From Bacteroidota bacterium (GTDB lineage Bacteria; Bacteroidota; Bacteroidia; Chitinophagales; LD1): a stretch of DNA of 6,449 bases. Shown in pieces: positions 1-6,449 of the stretch. The notes beneath the pieces were generated by a model. The model saw nothing but the letters and a program-made list of their open reading frames with translations, ran no database searches and was not told where the DNA came from. Within the stretch, counting starts at the first letter, position 1. The number at the start of each line of letters is the position of its first letter. The stretch is from assembly GCA_018267435.1 (NCBI GenBank), contig JAFDYM010000001.1, positions 1 to 6,449 on the forward strand. Reading direction: 5' to 3'. A program made the position numbers and the translations under genes.

Positions 1-203
1 ATTACATCCTGCAGCCTAATATTGATGGGTTTATTAAGAATTAAGCCCACGGTTCCGTTTTCCTCATCGTTGCTACAAACAAGTACTACGGTACGCTTAA
101 AGTTCTCGTCGAACATAAACGGTTCGGATAACAGCATTTTTCCCGGTGTTATATCCTTCTCTTTTTCGAATTCATAGCTCCATATCCTTTCGTTCTCATC
201 CAT
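1..203 (-). CDS. YqgE/AlgH family protein, N-terminal 67 residues (truncated by window edge)
   Basis: The reverse strand reads from an ATG at 203-201 without a stop to the window edge, giving 67 codons that begin MDENERIWSYEFEKEKDITP. The following stretch (about residues 21-60) carries the hallmark YqgE/AlgH pattern: PGKMLLSEPFMFDENFKRTV, then VVLVC, an acidic NDEENG turn, and VGLILNKP. Family members are usually around 180-190 residues, so roughly the first third is visible. The family (UPF0301/DUF179) is widespread. AlgH was named for an effect on alginate production in Pseudomonas, but no biochemical activity is firmly established, so none is assigned here. The start is supported by a purine-rich AAAGGGG five bases upstream, the only convincing Shine-Dalgarno-like element in the window. 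The gene diverges from the large secreted protein at 365 and has no evident functional tie to it. The family call is strong; the role is unknown. Confidence 0.9.
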   Translation of the reverse strand, partial: MDENERIWSYEFEKEKDITPGKMLLSEPFMFDENFKRTVVLVCSNDEENGTVGLILNKPINIRLQDV

Positions 204-208
204 GTTTT

Positions 209-215
209 CCCCTTT
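209..215 (-). promoter_or_regulatory. Shine-Dalgarno-like ribosome binding site of the YqgE/AlgH gene
   Basis: On the reverse strand AAAGGGG is followed by AAAAC and then the ATG at 203-201. The spacing and purine content fit a ribosome binding site and fix the start. The secreted genes at 365, 3145 and 5291 have only AT-rich leaders, which is common in Bacteroidota. Confidence 0.5.
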
Positions 216-301
216 GTTACAAAAGCTATATTACACAAAAAGCAGCCATGGTTGCAAGTGGCTGAATTTTATTTATAAACGCTTGTTGGGCAAATTGAGT
301 T

Positions 302-327
302 TAATGCTTAATACGGTATTAACATTA
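302..327. promoter_or_regulatory. AT-rich inverted repeat, candidate operator or 5' leader hairpin
   Basis: The core TTAATACGGTATTAA (308-322) is a perfect 7-bp inverted repeat around a single G at 315. The symmetry extends outward: TAATG at 302-306 pairs with CATTA at 323-327, with C307 as the only unpaired base, giving 12-bp arms. The centre is 50 bases upstream of the ATG at 365. A symmetric AT-rich site at this distance would suit a dimeric transcription factor, or it could fold as a weak hairpin in the leader. It lacks the GC stem expected of a terminator. Which protein binds, if any, cannot be told. Confidence 0.4.
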
Positions 328-364
328 TTTTCCGACATTTGTAGCGGACACATACTAATTACTT

Positions 365-3061
365 ATGAAGAAACTATTACTTATAGCAGCCGCTATGTAT
401 TGCAGCTTGCAAATACATGCCACCATTTGGGTTGTAACCAACAGCGGCAATACTTTTAGCCCTGCATCTATTACCATTACCGCTGGCGATACGGTGTCGT
501 TTCAGCTAGCAGGCTCGCACAATGCGCAAGAGGTAGGCGTAAATACCTACAATGCAAACGGCAATGCGCCTATTATAGGCTTTCAAACCAACTTTGGTGG
601 AGGGTTGGTAACTGGCCTTTCGGTAGGTACGCACTATTATGTGTGCGACCCGCACGCCAGTATGGGCATGAAGGGTATAATAAATGTAAACCCTGCACCA
701 ACCATAATAGTGCCCAACGTATGGATAAACGAGTTGCATTACGATAATACCGGTACCGATAGCAATGAGGGCTTTGAGATAGCAGGCACAAGTGGTACCG
801 ACCTTTCGTGCTACAAAGTATATTACTACAATGGCTCGAACGGGCAAGTATATGATAGTGTAAGCCTTTCGGGTTTTTTGCCTTTTCAGGCTTGCAACTG
901 GGGCGCTAAGTGGTTTGGTACAGCTGTAAATTCGCTACAGAACGGCAACCCAGATGGTATAGCACTAGTGTATGCACCAGTAGCTACAGGTTGTGGCATG
1001 GGCGGTGTAGATACTGTGTTACAGTTCCTATCATACGGTGGTACTTTTACTGCTACCAATGGCAGGTTGCGCTTTCAAACAAGTGTAGATATAGGTATTA
1101 CAGAGGGAAGTTCAACACAGGTAAATGAATCGCTACAGCTTACAGGCCGTGGCAATAGGTACAGCGATTTTACTTGGATAGGCGATACCCTTAATACAAG
1201 AGATAATGTGAACGTAGGTCAAAATTTTTGCGGCTTACAGCATTTTACTTTATTGCCAGCATCGCTTACCGTAAACGAAGGTGTGGGACAAGTAACTATA
1301 CCTGTTTTTCTTGATACAGCTAGCCAGTTTGGTACCCAAGTTACAGTAGCGCTTGATGCCGCAGCCGGTACAGCTACCCAAGGTGCTGACTTTACTTTTA
1401 GCGATGTGATATTGACATGGCCTGCAGGTACTACCGGCAATATTCAAGTTACAGTGCCAATATTGAACGATAATATTTATGAGCTTACCGAAACCTTTAA
1501 GTTAGTTCTTCTCAACCCTACCAATGGTGCAAGCTTAACGGCAGATTCGAGTATAATAGTAAGTATATTGGATAACGATCCATTAAGCGGCGGCGACTGT
1601 ACAGACTTGTATTTTAGCGAGTACGTAGCAGGTAGCGGCAACAATAAGGCCCTTGAAATATATAACCCTACCGCAAATACTATCGACTTATCGGTATATA
1701 GCATACAGAAAACTACCGATGGTGGTGCCGTATCAACTTATGGCCTATCGGGTACTATAGCAGCAGGCGATGTATATGTGTTGGCTAACCCTAATGCTGT
1801 GGCTGGTATAACAGCACAAGCCGATGTGTTGAATGCATTTATAGATTTTGATGGTAATGACGGCTTGGCACTTATGCATCTTGACCAAACTATAGATGTA
1901 ATAGGAGAGCTAGGTGTAAACCCAGGCACAAGCTGGGCAGTAGGTACTGGTAGCACACAGAACCATACCTTGATTCGCAATTTCTATACTTATATAGGTA
2001 CTAGCGATTGGACCACTGCTGCTGCTAGCTACAATGTGTTTACTAGCGATATGATTGATTCATTAGGTGTACACCACACCGCACCATGTGGTACAGTTGC
2101 ACCTCCACCACCTGCTTATATCCGCTTTAAGAATGTAGTAGATACGGTAGATGAAGCGAATGTAATAGTGAAGGTAGTAGTAGAAATAAACAATACGACT
2201 AACAACACTTATAGCTATACCGTAGGTTTTGATGCTGCTAACTCAACTGCAATAGCAAACGTTGATTTTAGCTCGGCAAACCAAACCTACTCCCATGGAA
2301 ATGGTGTACATGTAGATACTATTAACCTATCGGTAATAGATGATGCATTGATTGAGCAAATGGAGAATGTTCAGTTACGTTTTTATAACGTGCCAGCCAA
2401 TGTGTTCCCTACTGCAGATTCAGTGTATAATTTGTACATACGCGATAATGACATACTTACTGTTTCATTTATAGGTGCAGGCTTAGCATACAGCGAGGGA
2501 GATGGTACTGTGCCAGTTAAAGTAGTATTGTCTACACCTACTGATAGTGTTATTACAGTGCGTGTAACCTTAGCGGCTGGCAATGCAACCCAAGGTAGCG
2601 ACTTTGTTTGTAGCACTGATACCATAATAGTGTTTCCTGCATTAAGTATGGATACACAAGCGGTATGGGTAACTATAATAGATGATAACATAGATGAGTC
2701 GAATGAACAAATCAACTTCGACATGAGCAATGCTACAGGTGGATCTACCATACTAGTACAAGCGTTTACTTTAACTATAGTAGATAACGATACTACAGCC
2801 ACTGGTATAGAAGAGCTAGGTACAGCTAATGGTATAAAGCTATATCCTAACCCAGCGGTAAATATGTTGAACCTGCAAACAGAAGCTGATATAGAACACA
2901 TGGCTATAAGCGATGTACTAGGTAACATAGTAATACAGCAAGATGCAATGGCTACTGGTAAGCATAGTGTAGATGTAAGTGCTTTGCCTGCTGGTATGTA
3001 TATGGTGAACATAGCTATGGGTGATAGAGTTATTGCACGCAAGTTTATAAAGTCGGAATAA
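365..3061 (+). CDS. Secreted cupredoxin / lamin-tail / Calx-beta multidomain protein with T9SS type A sorting domain
   Basis: This 898-residue protein is predicted to be exported and displayed on or released from the cell surface. Residues 1-19 form a signal peptide (MKKLLLIAAAMYC..., likely cut after IHA). Residues 20-110 are a type 1 copper domain of the plastocyanin/pseudoazurin type: candidate ligands are H52 (GSHNAQEV), C94, H97 and M102 in YYVCDPHASMGMKG, where the C-x2-H-x4-M spacing matches pseudoazurin. Residues 115-290 resemble a lamin-tail (LTD) domain (VWINELHYDN). Residues 293-405 are a Calx-beta domain (VNEG, NDNIYELTETF, ILDND). Residues 412-575 are a clearer LTD (FSEYVAGSGNNKALEIYNPT). 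Residues 585-696 and 697-808 are two more Calx-beta domains, the first diverged, ending in RDND and VDND. Residues 820-898 form the T9SS sorting domain (IKLYPNPAVNMLNL, LPAGMYMVNI, basic tail ARKFIKSE). Calx-beta domains commonly bind calcium; LTDs often sit in surface or nuclease-associated proteins, but no nuclease domain is present. The ATG at 365 gives the signal peptide directly; no Shine-Dalgarno is seen. The domain calls are good; electron carrier, adhesin and copper-binding roles all remain possible. Confidence 0.92.
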   Translation: MKKLLLIAAAMYCSLQIHATIWVVTNSGNTFSPASITITAGDTVSFQLAGSHNAQEVGVNTYNANGNAPIIGFQTNFGGGLVTGLSVGTHYYVCDPHASMGMKGIINVNPAPTIIVPNVWINELHYDNTGTDSNEGFEIAGTSGTDLSCYKVYYYNGSNGQVYDSVSLSGFLPFQACNWGAKWFGTAVNSLQNGNPDGIALVYAPVATGCGMGGVDTVLQFLSYGGTFTATNGRLRFQTSVDIGITEGSSTQVNESLQLTGRGNRYSDFTWIGDTLNTRDNVNVGQNFCGLQHFTLLPASLTVNEGVGQVTIPVFLDTASQFGTQVTVALDAAAGTATQGADFTFSDVILTWPAGTTGNIQVTVPILNDNIYELTETFKLVLLNPTNGASLTADSSIIVSILDNDPLSGGDCTDLYFSEYVAGSGNNKALEIYNPTANTIDLSVYSIQKTTDGGAVSTYGLSGTIAAGDVYVLANPNAVAGITAQADVLNAFIDFDGNDGLALMHLDQTIDVIGELGVNPGTSWAVGTGSTQNHTLIRNFYTYIGTSDWTTAAASYNVFTSDMIDSLGVHHTAPCGTVAPPPPAYIRFKNVVDTVDEANVIVKVVVEINNTTNNTYSYTVGFDAANSTAIANVDFSSANQTYSHGNGVHVDTINLSVIDDALIEQMENVQLRFYNVPANVFPTADSVYNLYIRDNDILTVSFIGAGLAYSEGDGTVPVKVVLSTPTDSVITVRVTLAAGNATQGSDFVCSTDTIIVFPALSMDTQAVWVTIIDDNIDESNEQINFDMSNATGGSTILVQAFTLTIVDNDTTATGIEELGTANGIKLYPNPAVNMLNLQTEADIEHMAISDVLGNIVIQQDAMATGKHSVDVSALPAGMYMVNIAMGDRVIARKFIKSE

Positions 3062-3083
3062 GTTAATGCCGTACATTATATAA

Positions 3084-3120
3084 GCAAAACCCTGCCGTTT
3101 AGGCGGGGTTTTGCTATATT
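3084..3120 (+). terminator. Rho-independent-type terminator after the cupredoxin-fusion gene
   Basis: GCAAAACCCTGCC (3084-3096) pairs with GGCGGGGTTTTGC (3102-3114) around the loop GTTTA, a 13-bp stem with one G-T pair. TATATTT follows. It begins 22 bases after the TAA of the upstream gene. The stem itself ends in TTTTGC, so the U-rich part is split between the 3' arm and the tail, and A-rich bases on the left arm could give some activity in the other direction. It probably separates the 365-3061 gene from the transcript that starts before 3145. Confidence 0.85.
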
Positions 3121-3144
3121 TATACTAACCACTAACCGAAAAAC

Positions 3145-5280
3145 ATGAAGGACTTATACTCGCTGATAATAGCGCTAGCTATTACTGCATTGGCACATGC
3201 GCAACAGGCACAAATAAACTTAGTATTGGTAGCACCTACCGGCTTTAATAGCCCAGTAGATATAAAGCACTGCGGCGATAACAGGATATTTGTAGTAGAG
3301 CAGCAGGGCGTTATCCGCATAATGGATAAGAATGGCAATATTAATCCTACTGCCTTTTTGAATATAACTGATAGGGTGAACAGTAGCGGTAACGAGCAGG
3401 GATTGCTTGGCCTAGCCTTTAGCCCTAACTATAAGCAAGATGGATACCTATATGTAAATTATACCACGGGTAGTAGTGCAGGCTCTACACGCATTTCGCG
3501 CTTTAGTGTAAGCCAAGCCGATAGTAATGTAGCCGTGTTAGGTAGCGAGAAGATATTGCTAAGCTTTACCCAGCCATACACTAACCACAATGGTGGCGGT
3601 ATGCTGTTTGGTAAAGATGGATACCTGTATGTATCGCAAGGCGATGGCGGTAGCGGTGGCGACCCTGCTGGCAATGGACAAAGCTTAAATACCTTGTTAG
3701 GCAAAATACTAAGGCTAGACGTAAGCAATGCCGATACAACTTACATGATACCGCCATCTAACCCATTTGTAGGGCAAGCCAACACAAGGCCAGAGATATG
3801 GGCCTACGGCGTGCGCAACCCTTGGCGTGTATCGTTCGATAGGTTGACGGGCGATTTTTGGATGGCAGATGTAGGGCAAGATGCTTATGAGGAAATTGAT
3901 TTTCAGGCAGCATCATCAACTGGTGGAGAGAACTACGGCTGGCGCTGTAGAGAGGGTATGTTTGCTTGTACAAACTGCAACACAAGCGGCTGCCCAAGCA
4001 CAGGCTTTACCGATCCCGTATTCAGCTATTCGCAAAGCGAGTTTAGTAGTTGCTCGGTAACGGGCGGCTATGTGTACCGTGGTGCGCAGTATAGCAACCT
4101 GTTCGGCAAGTACATATTTGCCGACTATTGCAGCGGTAGGTTCTGGAGCATAAAGCCATTAGGCAATGGGCAGTTTGACCCTGATACTTTGCAGGACTTT
4201 ACCAACTTTCAATACACCAGTTTTGGGGAAGATAACAACGGTGAGTTGTACCTAGCTTATCGCGGCAGCGGCACAGGTGGTAGGATATACCGTGTAACTG
4301 ATGGTTCTGATTGTAAGCCTGTGGCATTTATTGCTTCTGCCGATACACTTAGCACTTGTGGCTCGGCTACGGTAAGCGCACTGTATGGCGATACCTTACA
4401 ATACCAATGGTATAGCAGTACGGGCATAGTAAACGGAGCAAATAGCTATATGCTTACCGTACAGAATGAAGGTTGGTACAAAGTACAGGTAAGCAAAGCG
4501 CAAGCAGGTTGCAGTGCTATGTCTGATTCTGTGTTTATACGCATCAATCAAGCTACGCCTATTACAGAGAATGGACCAACGCCAGTGTTGTGCAGAGCAG
4601 CCAGTGCAGCATCGTTGGTTGACTATGTAGCACCTATAGGTGGAACGTTTAGCGGTGCGCATGTAAGTGGTAATAGCTTTAACCCTGCCAATGCCGATAC
4701 GCTGAACCAAGTGCTTTACACTTATGTAAATGAGGACGGTTGTACTTCTACCTACCAACTGCCTGTGCGTGTGGGCGATGCTACGCTGCTTACGGTTAAT
4801 ATAGCTAGTATGAACTATTGTAGCGATGATGCAGCTTTTTCTTTAAGTGATTATGTTAGTCCGCTAGGTGGTACATACAGCGGCACAGGCGTATCGAATA
4901 ATAATTTCGACCCTAGCGTTGCCCAGCCCGGCCCTAATCAGGTGTTGTATCATTTTTACAATAGCTATGGCTGTACATCGGTGGATAGTGTAGAGATTTT
5001 GGTAGTGGAGTGCGTAGGTATAAATGATATTGACAAAGGCTTAGCAGTATCGGTGTACCCTAACCCTAACAACGGTGTGTTTAATATTAACGTGTCTTCT
5101 AGCCATATACAAAAGGGTACGCTGAGCATAAGCGATGCTACTGGCCGCGAAGTGTTTAAGAAGGAGTTGACACTAAATGCTAAGCAAAGCATTGCAGCGC
5201 CGCAGTTGAGCAAAGGTGTATACACCATTAATTTGATAGGAGAGAAGGGCCGCGCTGTAAATAGGATAGTAGTAGAATAG
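3145..5280 (+). CDS. Secreted PQQ-dependent sugar dehydrogenase (GSDH/HHIP-like) with T9SS type A sorting domain
   Basis: This 711-residue protein is predicted to oxidise an aldose or related sugar to its lactone outside the cytoplasm, with PQQ as cofactor. Residues 1-19 are a signal peptide ending AHA before QQ. Residues 25-386 match the soluble glucose/sorbosone dehydrogenase six-bladed propeller: FNSPVDIKHCGDNRIFVVEQ, GNEQGLLGLAFSPNY, the NHNGGGMLFGKDGYLYVSQGD stretch with H148 as probable catalytic base, LLGKILRLDV, YGVRNPWR with R224 in the expected PQQ-contact position, ADVGQDAYEEID, ENYGWRCREG and YIFADYCSGRFW. Residue roles are by analogy with Acinetobacter s-GDH. Six cysteines (268, 275, 278, 283, 303, 329) cluster late in the propeller and may form disulfides. 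Residues 388-468 look Ig-like (QYQWYSSTGIVNGANSYMLT). Residues 483-545 and 559-620 are two copies of one module. Residues 630-711 are the T9SS sorting domain (VSVYPNPNNGVFNINV, LSKGVYTINL, RIVVE). The start at 3145 follows the terminator by 24 bases and lacks a Shine-Dalgarno. The next gene begins 10 bases after the stop, suggesting one transcript. Family membership is strong; the substrate is unknown, and relatives without shown PQQ activity exist. Confidence 0.92.
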   Translation: MKDLYSLIIALAITALAHAQQAQINLVLVAPTGFNSPVDIKHCGDNRIFVVEQQGVIRIMDKNGNINPTAFLNITDRVNSSGNEQGLLGLAFSPNYKQDGYLYVNYTTGSSAGSTRISRFSVSQADSNVAVLGSEKILLSFTQPYTNHNGGGMLFGKDGYLYVSQGDGGSGGDPAGNGQSLNTLLGKILRLDVSNADTTYMIPPSNPFVGQANTRPEIWAYGVRNPWRVSFDRLTGDFWMADVGQDAYEEIDFQAASSTGGENYGWRCREGMFACTNCNTSGCPSTGFTDPVFSYSQSEFSSCSVTGGYVYRGAQYSNLFGKYIFADYCSGRFWSIKPLGNGQFDPDTLQDFTNFQYTSFGEDNNGELYLAYRGSGTGGRIYRVTDGSDCKPVAFIASADTLSTCGSATVSALYGDTLQYQWYSSTGIVNGANSYMLTVQNEGWYKVQVSKAQAGCSAMSDSVFIRINQATPITENGPTPVLCRAASAASLVDYVAPIGGTFSGAHVSGNSFNPANADTLNQVLYTYVNEDGCTSTYQLPVRVGDATLLTVNIASMNYCSDDAAFSLSDYVSPLGGTYSGTGVSNNNFDPSVAQPGPNQVLYHFYNSYGCTSVDSVEILVVECVGINDIDKGLAVSVYPNPNNGVFNINVSSSHIQKGTLSISDATGREVFKKELTLNAKQSIAAPQLSKGVYTINLIGEKGRAVNRIVVE
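4591..5004 (+). repeat. Tandem duplicated protein module inside the PQQ dehydrogenase-like gene
   Basis: Copy 1 (4591-4779, residues 483-545) and copy 2 (4819-5004, residues 559-620) align over about 60 residues. Each has an initial Cys, an 'S(L)xDYVxPxGGTxSGxxVSxNxFxP' pattern, then NQVLYxxYNxxGCTS and a closing beta strand. The DNA has diverged more than the protein pattern, so the duplication is old. Such Cys-containing beta modules between a catalytic domain and a T9SS sorting domain are frequent spacers in Bacteroidota surface proteins. Confidence 0.75.
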
Positions 5281-5290
5281 CAGCAACATC

Positions 5291-6449
5291 ATGATGAAAT
5301 ACATAGGTCTCGCCATAGCTATATTGATAAGCACATATAGCAAAGCGCAATTGAATATATCGTTGCGCTTGCAGCCCTCTACACAAGTAAGCAATGCGCC
5401 TGCTGTGCATAGCGGTGCGTATGGTATCTATAACGGTAAGTGGTTTTTTATTGGTGGTAGAAAGAATGGCCTGCATGGCTTTCAGCCCCCCTTCGCCTTT
5501 GAAGGCGATGGCATAAACGATACTATCTACATAGTTGACCGCCACACTAATCAAAGTTGGAGGGCAGATGTGTACTCATTGCCCACAGCTATACGCGAGC
5601 CCATTACAAGCAGTAACATGCAGTTCTACCTACAAGATAGTACACTGTATATGGTAGGCGGCTATGGTTGGAAGGATAGCCTACAGAACTTTATAACCTG
5701 GCCTACATTGACCGCCGTAAACATAAGCGGCTTGATGGATGCGGTAATGAGCAATGCGCCTATTACGCCATACTTTAGGCAGATAGAGGATAGCGTGTTG
5801 ACGGTGTGCGGCTCGCACCTGCATAAGTTGGATAGCACGTATTACTTAGTGTTTGGGCATAGGTTTGATGGCTACTATGATAGAAGCGATACAACGGGTT
5901 TTCACTTTCAGGAATACACACATGAGATACGCAAGTTTAATATACAGGATGATGGTGTAAATTTGAGTTTGGCTAACTATACTGCCGTGCGCGATACTGC
6001 TAACTTCCGTAGGCGAGATTTCAATTTGATTCCTTTCTACAACCCTTGGACTACGCAGATTGGTTTAACCGCTTATAGTGGTGTGTTTAGAAAGAACACT
6101 GTGTTACCATACTTGAATTGTATTGATATATACGATACTACTTACCGTGTGCGGAACGACTTTAACCAGAACATGAACCAATACCATAGTGCGGTGTGTG
6201 CGCTCTATGATTCTGCCAATATAACGCAGCATAACTTGATGTTTGGTGGAATGAGTATGTACTATATGGATACGATTACGAACACCAAGCGTGTTGACTC
6301 GCTGATACCATTTGTGCAGACTATAACCGATGTGGTACGCAACTTGGATAATGATTACTTTGAGTTCAATGCAGGCATACGTATGCCAGCACTGCTAGGT
6401 ACTAATGCCTACTTTATGTTGAACGATACGCTACCCCTGTACAAGCAGC
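5291..6449 (+). CDS. Secreted Kelch-like beta-propeller protein, N-terminal 386 residues (truncated by window edge)
   Basis: An open frame runs from ATG at 5291 to the right edge with no stop. Two adjacent ATGs (5291, 5294) are possible starts; the second gives MKYIGLAIAILISTYSKAQ, a conventional signal peptide cut after SKA before Gln. The mature part shows spaced propeller-like strands ending in Gly-Gly or a variant: YNGKWFFIGGRKNGLHGFQP (about residues 47-66), DSTLYMVGGYG (116-126), DSTYYLVFGHRFDGYYDR (181-198) and QHNLMFGGMS (313-322), with Trp, Tyr and acidic residues between. This resembles Kelch-type propellers and a group of uncharacterised Bacteroidota secreted proteins that usually end in a T9SS sorting domain; that end, if present, lies beyond the window. 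No catalytic motif is evident. It starts 10 bases after the PQQ dehydrogenase-like gene and is probably co-transcribed with it, so it may be a surface partner, but there is no direct sign of what it binds. The existence of the gene is near certain; the propeller call is moderate. Confidence 0.85.
   Translation, partial: MMKYIGLAIAILISTYSKAQLNISLRLQPSTQVSNAPAVHSGAYGIYNGKWFFIGGRKNGLHGFQPPFAFEGDGINDTIYIVDRHTNQSWRADVYSLPTAIREPITSSNMQFYLQDSTLYMVGGYGWKDSLQNFITWPTLTAVNISGLMDAVMSNAPITPYFRQIEDSVLTVCGSHLHKLDSTYYLVFGHRFDGYYDRSDTTGFHFQEYTHEIRKFNIQDDGVNLSLANYTAVRDTANFRRRDFNLIPFYNPWTTQIGLTAYSGVFRKNTVLPYLNCIDIYDTTYRVRNDFNQNMNQYHSAVCALYDSANITQHNLMFGGMSMYYMDTITNTKRVDSLIPFVQTITDVVRNLDNDYFEFNAGIRMPALLGTNAYFMLNDTLPLYKQ

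Larger units (their letters stand above)
204..364. promoter_or_regulatory. Divergent intergenic region between the YqgE/AlgH gene and the cupredoxin-fusion gene
   Basis: This 161-bp AT-rich gap must hold promoters for both outward-facing genes. I found no full match to the Bacteroidota promoter (TTTG about 19-21 bases before TAnnTTTG) on either strand. The best partial matches are GACATTTG at 334-341 on the forward strand and TAGCTTTTG (complement of 220-228) on the reverse strand, both without a properly spaced upstream box. The only strong structure is the inverted repeat at 302-327. No convincing small gene is present: a forward ORF starting at 202 runs through here but overlaps the real gene start in another frame. 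Confidence 0.5.

Noticed and set aside
202..459. 85-codon forward ORF spanning the divergent intergenic region and the start of the cupredoxin-fusion gene
   Set aside because: It overlaps the well-supported signal-peptide start at 365 in another frame, covers the inverted repeat and the antisense start of the YqgE gene, and its product has no signal, domain or recognisable composition.
2383..3042. 219-codon reverse-strand ORF antisense to the last Calx-beta and T9SS domains
   Set aside because: It lies wholly within a gene with clear domain signatures. Its product is Ser/Thr/Ile-rich and without motifs, as expected from reading the complement of a codon-biased gene with few TTA/CTA/TCA codons in that phase.
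365..3061. Extracellular nuclease (ExeM/NucH-like) suggested by the lamin-tail domains
   Set aside because: Such nucleases pair LTDs with an endonuclease/exonuclease/phosphatase domain. Here the residues between and after the LTDs are Calx-beta domains, and no catalytic nuclease motif is visible.
3115..3122. TATATTTA as a -7 box (TAnnTTTG) for the PQQ dehydrogenase-like gene
   Set aside because: It is one base off consensus and no TTTG lies 19-21 bases upstream, where the terminator stem sits. The nearest TTTTG is immediately adjacent, so the spacing is wrong.
5173..5554. Reverse-strand ORFs of 73 and 108 codons across the junction of the dehydrogenase-like and Kelch-like genes
   Set aside because: Both are antisense to continuous forward coding sequence with a signal peptide and propeller motifs, and they have no domain evidence of their own.
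1..6449. CRISPR array, tRNA/rRNA, insertion sequence, phage, toxin-antitoxin or defence genes
   Set aside because: I saw no regularly spaced direct repeats, terminal inverted repeats, transposase motifs or RNA gene signatures. All long frames are explained by the YqgE fragment and the three secreted proteins.

Overview
The window looks like a chromosomal segment from a member of the Bacteroidota, probably in or near the Chitinophagales. Two of the secreted proteins end in a type IX secretion system (T9SS) type A sorting domain with the typical 'YPNP' start. The starts of the secreted genes lack a Shine-Dalgarno sequence, and signal peptides are followed by Gln in two of three cases. Isoleucine is very often encoded by ATA. 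The assignment to phylum is firm; anything finer is a guess.

Layout: (1) The left edge holds the 5' end of a leftward gene for a YqgE/AlgH family protein (1-203, truncated by the window). (2) A 161-bp divergent intergenic region (204-364) contains an AT-rich inverted repeat about 50 bp upstream of the next gene. (3) A rightward 898-residue secreted protein (365-3061) has a pseudoazurin/plastocyanin-like type 1 copper domain, two lamin-tail-like domains interleaved with three Calx-beta domains, and a T9SS sorting domain. (4) A strong 13-bp hairpin terminator lies at 3084-3120. (5) A rightward 711-residue secreted protein (3145-5280) has a PQQ-dependent sugar dehydrogenase (GSDH/HHIP-like) beta-propeller, an Ig-like domain, a duplicated C-terminal module and a T9SS sorting domain. 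(6) Ten bases later begins a secreted Kelch-like beta-propeller protein (5291 to the right edge, incomplete).

Together the three rightward genes encode large cell-surface or secreted proteins. Genes 5 and 6 are probably one transcript. The copper protein is separated from them by a terminator, so it is probably a separate unit. A tempting but unproven link is that a surface cupredoxin could take electrons from the neighbouring PQQ dehydrogenase. I found no RNA gene, CRISPR array, insertion sequence, phage gene or defence system. The window reads mostly as an ordinary T9SS-cargo locus with a few unusual domain combinations.
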